NCBI GenBank assembly: GCA_025361995.1
Contig: JANYIP010000250.1
Coordinates: 1 to 8,244, forward strand
Reading direction: 5' to 3'
Source of the DNA: Streptomycetales bacterium
GTDB lineage: Bacteria > Actinomycetota > Actinomycetes > Prado026
Length of the DNA stretch: 8,244 bases
Below the pieces are notes generated by a model. It did no database searches, had not been told where the DNA came from, and saw only the letters and a list, made by a program, of their open reading frames with translations. A program made the translations under genes and the position numbers. Every line of letters begins with the position of its first letter. Position 1 is the first letter of the stretch. Below, one piece after another: positions 1 to 5,792 of the stretch.

Positions 1-1
1 T

Positions 2-37
2 GCCACCGGTGCCACCGGTGTCACGGGTGCCACCGGT
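2..37 (+). repeat. 9-bp tandem repeat inside the TetR-like gene
   Basis: Four consecutive 9-bp units (gccaccggt twice, gtcacgggt, gccaccggt) begin at or before the window edge. In the frame of the regulator they encode Ala-Thr-Gly, Ala-Thr-Gly, Val-Thr-Gly, Ala-Thr-Gly, that is a Gly-X-Thr run. The array may extend upstream of the window. It falls just before the conserved start of the ligand domain, so it probably forms a flexible linker or loop. Confidence 0.85.
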
Positions 38-511
38 GCCGCGCAGCCCGCCGATCCGCAGGCGCACCTGCTCCTGGTGGCCACGGCGTACCGGGCCTGG
101 GCGCTGGACGACCCGCAGCGATTCGCGCTGATCTTCGGACCACCAGTCCCCGGGTACGCAGCGCCGGAGGCCGGCCCGACCGTGGAGGCAGCGCAGGACG
201 CGATGGCCAACCTGGCCGAGGTCGTCCACCGGGCCGCGGCGCAGGGCTTTCTCGGCGACGCGATCGTGACCGACGTCGACCCGGCGACCCGGTCGAACCT
301 GGCGAGCAAGGAGAAGGCGGGTGCGATCGGGCTCGACCTCCCGCTCGCCACCCATCAGGCGATGCTGCACGCGTGGGCGGCGCTGCACGGTTTCGTGTGC
401 CTCGAGGCGTACGGGCATATCGACTGGTTCACCCCCGAGGCGCGCGAGGGGCTGTTCCGTCAGCAGATCGTGCTGGCCGGGCTCGCCATGGGCTTCCCCC
501 GCCCGACCTGA
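2..511 (+). CDS. TetR/AcrR-family regulator, C-terminal WHG ligand domain (5' partial)
   Basis: The reading frame is open from the window edge to a TGA at 509-511, so the start and the DNA-binding helix-turn-helix lie upstream. The visible part matches the WHG-type TetR C-terminal domain. It begins with a TAYRAWALDDPQRFALIFG-like first helix, which in this family often reads AYRAWALAHPERY, and carries the W-x-x-L-H-G signature (WAALHG) followed by FVCLEAYGH. Such proteins are cytoplasmic dimeric repressors whose C-terminal half binds an unknown small molecule. A Gly-X-Thr tandem repeat precedes the domain where family members usually have a short variable loop. A GTG codon at 77 would give a shorter protein but lies inside the conserved helix, so it is not the true start. 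The gene converges on the acetyltransferase with a 9-base gap. The target genes are probably upstream and out of view. Confidence 0.85.
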   Translation, partial: ATGATGVTGATGAAQPADPQAHLLLVATAYRAWALDDPQRFALIFGPPVPGYAAPEAGPTVEAAQDAMANLAEVVHRAAAQGFLGDAIVTDVDPATRSNLASKEKAGAIGLDLPLATHQAMLHAWAALHGFVCLEAYGHIDWFTPEAREGLFRQQIVLAGLAMGFPRPT

Positions 512-520
512 GCGATCGGC

Positions 521-1039
521 CTACCCGCTGACGAGCGGCTTCTCGAGGAATCTCAGGTGCGGCAGGAGCTCAGCCGGATAGTCGCGGTACGGCGGGCACT
601 CGTGAAAGCCGAGCGTCGAGTACATCGTGAGCGCCTCGGAGTTCTGGTAGCCGGTGTCGAGACGCATGAGAGTGAACCCGTCCGCTGTCGCGACCTCGAT
701 CAGCGCCTGGCAGAGCATCCGGCCGGTGCCCTTCCCCTGGAAACGATCGGGCACATAGAGCCGCTTCATCTCGCACCCCCCGTCGCCCAGGTCCCGGTAC
801 GCGATCCCGCCGCTGGTCTCGCCGTCGCGGCGGGCCAGGATGACCTTGCCGGCCGGCGGCCCGTACTTCTCGCCGAGCGAGGCCAGCTCGGCCTCCAGGT
901 CTTGGTGGCCGCCGACGCCGTCGATGAAGCCGGGGAGGTCGGCGTAGCGGGCGAGCAGCCAGTCCCAGTACTCGCGGATCAGGGCGCCGAAGACCTCGTA
1001 CTCCTCGTCGGTGGTCGCCACCACGATCGTCTCAGTCAT
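521..1039 (-). CDS. GNAT-family N-acetyltransferase
   Basis: A complete 172-residue protein, the normal size for a single GNAT domain. The acetyl-CoA pyrophosphate loop (motif A) is visible as Q101-G-K-G104-T-G106, which fits Q/R-x-x-G-x-G/A, after the strand CEMKRLYVP (residues 89-97). The motif B end, MRLDTGYQNSEALTMYSTLGF, followed by a PPY segment, is typical of the small-molecule or amino-acid acetyltransferase group in actinobacteria. It would transfer an acetyl group from acetyl-CoA to an amine; the substrate cannot be told from sequence. The ATG at 1037-1039 is the first residue of the recognisable fold. No clear Shine-Dalgarno sequence precedes it, so a leaderless or weakly led message is possible. 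It diverges from the cyclase-fusion gene across about 76 bp and converges on the TetR gene. Confidence 0.9.
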   Translation of the reverse strand: MTETIVVATTDEEYEVFGALIREYWDWLLARYADLPGFIDGVGGHQDLEAELASLGEKYGPPAGKVILARRDGETSGGIAYRDLGDGGCEMKRLYVPDRFQGKGTGRMLCQALIEVATADGFTLMRLDTGYQNSEALTMYSTLGFHECPPYRDYPAELLPHLRFLEKPLVSG

Positions 1040-1115
1040 CCGGCAAGGATGCCGTACTGCGCGTGATGGTGGTCGTCGGTGGACAGTAGCGATCAGTGCG
1101 ATGAATCATCGACGC

Positions 1116-2426
1116 ATGGACATCCCGCCCACTCGGTACGCGGTGACCCTGGACGGGAGCATGATCGCGTACCAGGTCGTCGGCGAAGGCCCGCCGGACA
1201 TCGTGCTGCTGCGGGCCTGGTTCACGAACATCGAGCATGCCTGGCAGGAGCCGGTCCTGGCCCGGCTGATGACGCGGCTGGCTTCCTTCGGGCGCCTGAT
1301 CCTGCTGGACCGGCGGGGGATGGGTTTGTCGGACCGGCCGGCAGAGCTGCCCACGATCGAGGCCCGCGTCGACGACCTGCGTGCGGTCCTGGACGACATC
1401 GGTGTCGAGCGGGCCGTCCTGATCGGCGTCGGCGCTGCTTGCGCGGTGATCACCGTCTTCGCCGCGTCCGAGCCCGACCGGGTCAAGGCGGTCGTCCTCT
1501 ACCATCCGCCGAAGCACCACGGCATCGAGATCCCCGAGGAGGAGTGGGCGGAGGGGATCCGCAAGTGGGGAACCGAGGAGCAGGCCCGCGCAGACGTCGC
1601 CGACATCGCTCCGAGCCGCGTCGACGACGAGGCCTTCGTCCGCTGGCTCGCGGCTGACACGCGCCTGTCTGCCAGCCCGGGGATGGCTCGGCGCATGATC
1701 GAGATCGACCTGGCCACCGACGTGACCGATGTCCTGCCGTCCGTCCAGGCCCCCACGTTGGTGCTCGCCCGAGAGGGATCGCCGGCGAACCGCGCCATCG
1801 CCGGCGAGGTGGCCGCGCTGATCCCTGGTGCGACCCTCGTCCTCGTACCTGGCTCGGACCACATGCTGCTCTCCGGGCCCACGGATGCTGCCGTCGACGA
1901 GATCGAACGGTTCGTGACGGGGACGGTCCTCTCCTCGCCGGAGTCCAGCCGCGTCCTCGCGACCGTGCTGTTCACTGACCTCGTCGACTCGACGAGCCAG
2001 CTGAGCCGGGTCGGTGACCGGGCCTGGCGGGATCTGATGACCGAGCACGACGAGCAGCTCCGCCGGCTGATCGAGGCCCACCGGGGCCGGGTCATGGACA
2101 ACGCGGGCGACGGGTTCTTCGCGGTCTTCGACGGGCCCTCGCGCGCTGTCCGGTGCGCGAGAGAGATCGGCGAGGCGCTTGCCCGGCTGGGACTCAAGGT
2201 GCGCTGCGGGCTGCACACCGGTGAGTGCGAGGTACGCGGTGACAAGCTGGCCGGAGTCGCCGTGGTTGTCGCGGCGCGGACGATGTCGCTCGCCGGCGCC
2301 GGAGAGATTCTCGCCACGGCAACCGTGCACGACCTGATCGCCGGCTCCGGCCTGGACTTCGTCAGCATCGGCGAGCACACCCTCAAGGGCCTACCGGGAT
2401 CTCGAGTGATCTACCGGTTGGTCTGA
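1116..2426 (+). CDS. degenerate alpha/beta-hydrolase fused to class III adenylate/guanylate cyclase
   Basis: This 436-residue protein has two domains. Residues about 1-265 are an alpha/beta-hydrolase fold with the block LILLDRRGMGLSDR typical of cyclase-linked hydrolases. Residues about 280-436 are a class III cyclase catalytic domain opening with VLFTDLVDST. The nucleophile elbow reads G-V-G106-A-A instead of G-x-S-x-G, so the catalytic Ser is absent. The usual acid (GD) position reads REGSPAN. The late His (GSDHMLL) remains. This half is therefore more likely a sensor than an enzyme. In the cyclase half both metal-binding Asp residues are present (D288 in FTD, D332 in NAGDG), as is the transition-state Arg (R388 in VAAR). 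The purine-selecting Lys before GDG is replaced by D328, and the Asn/His before AAR is Val384. Cyclase activity and nucleotide choice are therefore uncertain. ATG at 1116 is preferred because it directly precedes the conserved PTRYAVTLDG start; ATG at 1101 is an alternative. The end overlaps the convergent TetR gene by 16 bases. Confidence 0.9.
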   Translation: MDIPPTRYAVTLDGSMIAYQVVGEGPPDIVLLRAWFTNIEHAWQEPVLARLMTRLASFGRLILLDRRGMGLSDRPAELPTIEARVDDLRAVLDDIGVERAVLIGVGAACAVITVFAASEPDRVKAVVLYHPPKHHGIEIPEEEWAEGIRKWGTEEQARADVADIAPSRVDDEAFVRWLAADTRLSASPGMARRMIEIDLATDVTDVLPSVQAPTLVLAREGSPANRAIAGEVAALIPGATLVLVPGSDHMLLSGPTDAAVDEIERFVTGTVLSSPESSRVLATVLFTDLVDSTSQLSRVGDRAWRDLMTEHDEQLRRLIEAHRGRVMDNAGDGFFAVFDGPSRAVRCAREIGEALARLGLKVRCGLHTGECEVRGDKLAGVAVVVAARTMSLAGAGEILATATVHDLIAGSGLDFVSIGEHTLKGLPGSRVIYRLV

Positions 2427-3007
2427 GGCGAGTCCTCGGCGCCTGGCCCCCAGCTGCGCAGGGTCTCGGCGAGGCCCGAGACCAGCCGTACGAAGCTGCG
2501 GTCCACGTCGACCGGGAGGCCGAAGCCGCCGGCCTGCTCGAGGGTGATGAAGCCGTGCAGTGTCGCGCGCAAGGCCCGCACCGCGTCGATGGCGTCATCA
2601 TCTTCGAGGCGGTACCCGGCGAGGGCTGCCAGTGCGACCTGGACGGCTGCCTGGCTCGCGGCGGTGTCCTCGACGTCGCCATTCGCGGGGGCGCGCACCG
2701 TGGCGGCATACCGACCGGGATGCGCGCGCGCCCAGCTGCGGTAGGCGATGCAGACCGCGTTCAGCGCCTCCACGCCGGCCTTGCCGACGGCCGCCCGGCC
2801 CAGGACGTCAGCCAGCTCGGTCTTGGCGCGGATCGCCACCAGCCGCTGCAGGGCATCCATGCCGTCGACGTGCTTGTAGAGGCTCGGCATACGGACGCCC
2901 AGGCGCGGGGCGATGGCGGCCAGGGTGAGGTTGTTCAGGCCGACCTCGTCGGCGATGTCCTCGGCCTCCTGGACGACCCGCAGCGTCGTCAAGCCCGCTC
3001 TAGGCAC
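2411..3007 (-). CDS. TetR/AcrR-family transcriptional regulator
   Basis: A complete 198-residue TetR-type repressor. The N-terminal helix-turn-helix lies at about residues 12-50, with the recognition region LTLAAIAPRLGV followed by MPSLYKHVDG, the classic TetR pattern (S-L-Y-x-H-V). The C-terminal half is of the WHG/TetR_C_33 type, with LHGFITLEQAGGFGLP and DVDRSF. It probably represses its own operon in response to an unknown lipophilic or small-molecule ligand. The start is GTG at 3005-3007. It lies inside the end of the upstream hydrolase gene (8-base overlap), which implies one transcript and translational coupling, so hydrolase and regulator likely form a self-regulated pair. The 3' end overlaps the cyclase-fusion gene by 16 bases in convergent orientation. 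Confidence 0.92.
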   Translation of the reverse strand: MPRAGLTTLRVVQEAEDIADEVGLNNLTLAAIAPRLGVRMPSLYKHVDGMDALQRLVAIRAKTELADVLGRAAVGKAGVEALNAVCIAYRSWARAHPGRYAATVRAPANGDVEDTAASQAAVQVALAALAGYRLEDDDAIDAVRALRATLHGFITLEQAGGFGLPVDVDRSFVRLVSGLAETLRSWGPGAEDSPQTNR

Positions 3008-3833
3008 GACCGTGCGCCTCGCCCGCGAAGGCCTCGCCCGCGAACTTCGCGACCGCAGGGCCGACCAGGTCGGGTCGCTGAGCCTGCGGGTAGTGACCCG
3101 ACTCGGGGGCCATCAGTACCTGGCCGTCCACCTGGTCGGCGATCCACTCGGCCTCGACCTGCGGGCTCGGGAAGTCGGGATCTGCCTCGCCCATGATCAC
3201 CAGGACCGGTGCCGTCACTGCGCTCAACGCGGCTTCCGCTGCGCCGTGGCGGGTCCTCGTGGTCAGCGAGAAAGCCTTGGCGTAGCCGGGCTTCTTCATC
3301 GATGCCTTGACCGCCGCGCGGTAGTCGGCGAAGTCGGCCGGCCTGCGTCCGGCGTACAGCTTCGGCAGGTACGAGCCCCAGGTTGCGGCCGCCCACAGCG
3401 GGGTCATGAGTGCGCGGGTCAGCGTACGCATGAGGCCCGATGTTTGCGGCTCGCGGACGAAGGGGCCCAGCAGGACCAGGCCCTTGACCAGCTCGGGCCG
3501 CTCGGCAGCGACCAGGACCGCGGACGCGGCTGCCATCGAGTTGCCCAGAATGACGGCCGGGCCACCGAGCTCGGAGATGAGGGCGATCAGGTCGCCGGCG
3601 GTCGGCTCGTCGCCGTAGGCGTCGAAGGTGGCGTCGCTGTCGCCGTGACCGCGCAGGTCCATCAGTACGACGCGGTAGCCGGCGGCAACCAGGGGCGGCT
3701 GCACGAACCGGTAGCTGGAGCGCAGGTCGCCCATGCCCGGGATGCAGATGACGAGGGGGCCGTCCCCTGCGACCTCGAACGCGACTGCCCCGCCGGGGCG
3801 GCGGAGGGTGCGGGTCTGGGACTGGCTGCTCAC
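3000..3833 (-). CDS. alpha/beta-fold hydrolase
   Basis: A complete 277-residue single-domain hydrolase, cytoplasmic (no signal peptide). The oxyanion-hole segment is IPGMGD (residues 31-36). The block VVLMDLRGHGDSD follows at 55-67. The nucleophile elbow is G97-N-S99-M-A, with Ala in the last position. The acid is D218 in GEADPDF and the base is H247 in SGHYPQ, so the Ser-Asp-His triad is intact. The family includes esterases, C-C hydrolases and haloperoxidase-like enzymes; the substrate cannot be assigned. The start is GTG at 3831-3833. An AGGAGC at 3851-3856 lies 17 bases upstream, rather far for a Shine-Dalgarno, and no better in-frame start exists between. It is the first gene of a two-gene operon with the TetR gene, whose start overlaps its stop. 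Compared with the degenerate hydrolase domain of the nearby cyclase fusion, this one looks catalytically competent. Confidence 0.92.
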   Translation of the reverse strand: MSSQSQTRTLRRPGGAVAFEVAGDGPLVICIPGMGDLRSSYRFVQPPLVAAGYRVVLMDLRGHGDSDATFDAYGDEPTAGDLIALISELGGPAVILGNSMAAASAVLVAAERPELVKGLVLLGPFVREPQTSGLMRTLTRALMTPLWAAATWGSYLPKLYAGRRPADFADYRAAVKASMKKPGYAKAFSLTTRTRHGAAEAALSAVTAPVLVIMGEADPDFPSPQVEAEWIADQVDGQVLMAPESGHYPQAQRPDLVGPAVAKFAGEAFAGEAHGRA

Positions 3834-3884
3834 GTCGCTGCTGATCGCTGGCTCCTGTACGGCTTGGAAAGGCTCCTAGGCAAG

Positions 3885-3914
3885 AGACTATGCCGGATAG
3901 CCAAAGAGCAGCAA
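3885..3914 (-). promoter_or_regulatory. candidate promoter for the hydrolase-TetR operon
   Basis: On the minus strand a TTGCTG (3909-3914) and a TAGTCT (3885-3890) are separated by 18 bases, acceptable -35 and -10 elements for the main sigma factor. Transcription would start near 3878, about 45 bases before the GTG start. Just downstream, 3863-3884 has matching ends (CTTG/CAAG) around a CCTAGG palindrome and could be an operator for the TetR protein; the symmetry is weak. This is inference from spacing and position only. Confidence 0.35.
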
Positions 3915-3963
3915 GCCTTTAGCCGGGGGGGCGCCTGTGCAAGGAGGTGGCGTGAAACCAAAC

Positions 3964-3990
3964 GACCGAACCCCCGATGAGGGTTCGGCC
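3964..3990 (-). terminator. intrinsic terminator downstream of the tRNA remnant
   Basis: On the minus strand, GGCCGAACCC pairs with GGGTTCGGTC (10 bp with one G-U pair) around a 7-base loop, followed at once by GTTTGGTTT, a T-rich tail. The pairing is better on the minus strand than on the plus strand, where an A-C mismatch would form. It starts 28 bases after the tRNA 3' end at 4019, where the native terminator of that tRNA gene would be. This suggests the left side is the original chromosomal flank. Confidence 0.7.
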
Positions 3991-4018
3991 GTCTCTATGT
4001 CCGCAGACATCACCTGAG

Positions 4019-4039
4019 TCGGGGTGGCGGGATTCGAAC
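4019..4039 (-). other. tRNA 3' fragment (probably tRNA-Pro): att core of an integrated element
   Basis: Reading the minus strand, GTTCGAATC is a T-loop flanked by its 3' stem strand (CCCGC), followed by the acceptor strand CACCCCG and discriminator A. The 5' half of the T-stem does not match: the bases before the loop are CGGAG where GCGGG is needed. No D-arm, anticodon arm or CGGGGTG acceptor partner is found upstream, so only the 3' end of a tRNA is present. A 3' acceptor strand ending in G72-A73 implies a C1:G72 pair, a hallmark of bacterial tRNA-Pro. The encoded CCA is replaced by CTCA. This is the pattern left at the distal end of an element integrated into a tRNA gene. Core limits are approximate, since the intact tRNA is not in the window. 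Confidence 0.75.
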
Positions 4040-4133
4040 TCCGGCTCTGGGCGTCCGGCTCGTGCCGGGCACGTCCGCCTTGAGTCATATCGTCGCAGGT
4101 CAGAGGCCTAGCGACGTCCACGACGGTCCCTCG

Positions 4134-4189
4134 GTGACCGCCAGCGGCCACGAGTTCTGTGACCAGTTCCGTGACCACTCTCGTGACCA
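4134..4189 (+). repeat. phased GTGACCA direct repeats, candidate integrase arm-type sites
   Basis: GTGACCA occurs at 4159-4165, 4171-4177 and 4183-4189, exactly 12 bases apart. A variant GTGACCG sits at 4134-4140, about two periods earlier. The spacers between the strict copies are short (GTTCC, CTCTC). Short direct repeats of this kind, one to two hundred bases from a tRNA-derived core, are the usual layout of tyrosine-integrase arm-binding sites in actinobacterial elements. The stretch would also encode a VTELVTELV-like peptide on the minus strand, but no supported gene covers it. Confidence 0.55.
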
Positions 4190-4272
4190 TAGCGCTGCCC
4201 GTCAGGTTTCCGACGTTCTGCATCGTGTCGGCCTGGCGGGCGACGTGCCCCGGGCAACCGAGGCAAGCAGGG

Positions 4273-5294
4273 TCAGGAGGCGACGGCGGCCAGAGCCACG
4301 TTCAGTGCACTGACGGCAACCTCAAGTTCGTCGGCCCGGAATGGACGCGTCGTCAGCCGTTGAAGTGCCCGGCCTGGGGCGGTGGCCACGCCCTGGACAG
4401 GCCCAGACGGCAGCCAGGCAGCAAACCGTAGCCACTCATACCCGAGACCAGCAGCGACAACCAGCAGAACTGGCCGACCGAGCGCGGCGACCGCGAATGG
4501 CAGCCCTCCCAGTAGAGGGTCAGGAGGGAAGCCGCGAAGAGGATCCAAAGGATGAGGCTGGTGCCGCACCGAGGGTGCCGGGGCGAGTATCGGGCAGCAG
4601 CCTCCGTAGTCGCATGGCCGAGCGCCTCGAAGCAGGCAACAGCTGCGTGCTCAGCGCCGTGGTATTCAAAGACCTCCGCTATGTGCGCGAGGCGTCCGAC
4701 GGCTGCCAGGTAGATTATGAGGAAAGCCAGTCGCACGATGAACTCCGCGAGCCATGTCCATGGTCCGATCTGGGCGACCAGCCGATGAGCCACAACGGCC
4801 GGAGCGACGCCAAAGACGAGGGCGGCCACCACGACCCCGACCAACAGTGCCCGTCGTACAGCGGGTCGTTCGAACCGAGCAGCATCTCTGTTCTGGACAC
4901 GAGCGGACCAGAGAAGCGCGGCCAGGGACAACCGTATGGCTGCGCCAAGAGCGACGATGCCACGAAGCACGGGAACGCGTGCGCTGCCGCCGGCGCGAGG
5001 CATCTTGAGCAGGTCAGTCACGATCGATCCGTCCGGTGCCCGTGCCGCTAGTCCCACAGTGCCGTCCACGTGGATCATCACGCCTCGGATCAGAGCTGAG
5101 CCCCCGACGCGGTGCGACGACACCTCAGTCGAAGAGGGGGCACTCTCGCGTCGGGTCACGTCATGAGGTCGGCACGACGGCTCCCCGGCTGTAGCGGAGA
5201 CGATCAACTCGGGCCGGTCTGTCGAGGTGCCGTTGCCCGGCGCTGAGGTCCACTCGAGGTTCGGCGTGGCGCGTTCACCCGAATGGCCTATCAA
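4273..5294 (-). pseudogene. DUF1385 (YqhQ-like) membrane protein gene, frameshifted
   Basis: Two overlapping minus-strand frames together make one DUF1385 protein. The first frame (from TTG at 5292-5294) contains GGSALIRGVM (residues 64-73), membrane segments near 152-170 and 184-200, YHGAEH (211-216) and HPRCGTS (240-246), the family's diagnostic blocks. It loses homology after about residue 264 and stops at 4353. The second frame, ending at TGA 4273-4275, supplies the missing C-terminus: GLGYEWLR, then PGRALQRLTTRPF, then DELEVAVSAL, which is the normal DUF1385 ending. The switch falls at about 4500-4520, near GGGAGGG on the minus strand, and equals a -1 shift (one base lost or two gained). 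No slippery heptamer is evident, so mutation or sequencing error is likelier than programmed shifting. The true start is unclear: the first 60 residues are not family-like, and GTG codons at 5159 or 5123 are alternatives. DUF1385 proteins are membrane proteins of unsettled function, often annotated as metal-dependent. Confidence 0.8.
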
Positions 5295-5353
5295 GGTTAG
5301 GCTCGCGCGGCCGCGGGTCAGACTCCGGTGCGCCCTTGCTGCCAGTAACTGAC

Positions 5354-5360
5354 GAGAGGA
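5354..5360 (+). promoter_or_regulatory. ribosome binding site of the secreted-protein gene
   Basis: GAGAGGA ends 5 bases before the ATG at 5366. It fixes the start there rather than at the in-frame ATG at 5336, which would place charged residues before the signal peptide. Confidence 0.7.
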
Positions 5361-5365
5361 TCGAA

Positions 5366-5722
5366 ATGCGCTTGCGAGGAAGAACAGCCACAGTGGGGAC
5401 CGCCACAGTTCTTGCGGTGGGTGCGCTGGCGGGGACCGCCTTCGCGACGTTCTACGGGAACACCACCGACTACGGACATATCAAGAGTACGTCGAGCTGC
5501 AGCGTGCCGGCGACGCCCGGGTACTGCAAAATCTTCTACACGGACAACTCTACGACTTCCCGCCCAGCTCTCAGCGGCGGCGTGAAGTTCTGCAGCGGAC
5601 ACCAGATTCCCGACGGCACGCCAATCGGTGAGGCCATCTCATCCGGCAAGCTGAATGGCGTCTATGTTGCCGTGATTTGGGGTGGCACCGGAGCGGTCGG
5701 CGCCCTCAACTGTCACAGCTGA
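5366..5722 (+). CDS. small secreted four-cysteine protein of unknown function
   Basis: A 118-residue protein with a standard Sec signal peptide: the basic start MRLRGR, a hydrophobic core at about residues 8-25, and an AFA site giving cleavage after A27. The mature part is about 91 residues with exactly four cysteines (C45, C54, C76, C116), probably two disulfides, and many Gly, Ser, Thr and aromatic residues (YGNTTDYGH near the N-terminus, VYVAVIWGG near the C-terminus). There is no membrane anchor, lipobox or LPXTG-type signal, so it should be released outside the cell. I recognise no family. It is preceded by a good Shine-Dalgarno sequence and followed by a strong hairpin, so it is probably a single-gene transcript. 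It diverges from the DUF1385 gene; the 70-odd bases between should hold its promoter. A small extracellular effector, inhibitor or surface-associated protein are all open possibilities. Confidence 0.85.
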   Translation: MRLRGRTATVGTATVLAVGALAGTAFATFYGNTTDYGHIKSTSSCSVPATPGYCKIFYTDNSTTSRPALSGGVKFCSGHQIPDGTPIGEAISSGKLNGVYVAVIWGGTGAVGALNCHS

Positions 5723-5735
5723 ACCAGCTCTGTTC

Positions 5736-5777
5736 GGAAAGGCCTGCCCTCGGCATTTGCCGGCGGCAGGCCTTTCC
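5736..5777. terminator. hairpin terminator between convergent genes
   Basis: GGAAAGGCCTGCC (5736-5748) pairs perfectly over 13 bp with GGCAGGCCTTTCC (5765-5777). The 16-base loop contains a smaller CGGC/GCCG pairing. There is no U-tract on either side, which is common for actinobacterial terminators. It lies between the stops of the secreted-protein gene (5722, plus strand) and the membrane-protein gene (5793, minus strand), so it can serve both directions. Confidence 0.8.
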
Positions 5778-5792
5778 CAATGTTCGCGGCCA

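Noticed and set aside
1032..2378. Long minus-strand open frame (448 codons) opposite the cyclase fusion.
   Set aside because: It lies antisense to a gene with clear domain motifs in both halves; its composition is typical of a high-GC shadow frame.
2913..3980. Long plus-strand open frame (355 codons) opposite the hydrolase and TetR genes.
   Set aside because: No recognisable domain, and it is antisense to two genes with intact catalytic and DNA-binding motifs.
4019..4110. Complete tRNA gene on the minus strand.
   Set aside because: The 5' T-stem strand, anticodon arm, D-arm and matching acceptor strand are missing, so only the 3' end is a tRNA.
3888..4223. Minus-strand open frame of 111 codons across the tRNA remnant and repeats.
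   Set aside because: It runs through the tRNA fragment and the terminator, and shows only repeat-derived VTELV residues with no known domain.
5291..5305. Half-match to an iron-box (IdeR/DtxR) site, AAGGTTAGGCT, between the DUF1385 and secreted-protein genes.
   Set aside because: Only the left half fits the palindromic consensus; the right half is GC-rich and mismatched, and neither neighbour has an iron link.
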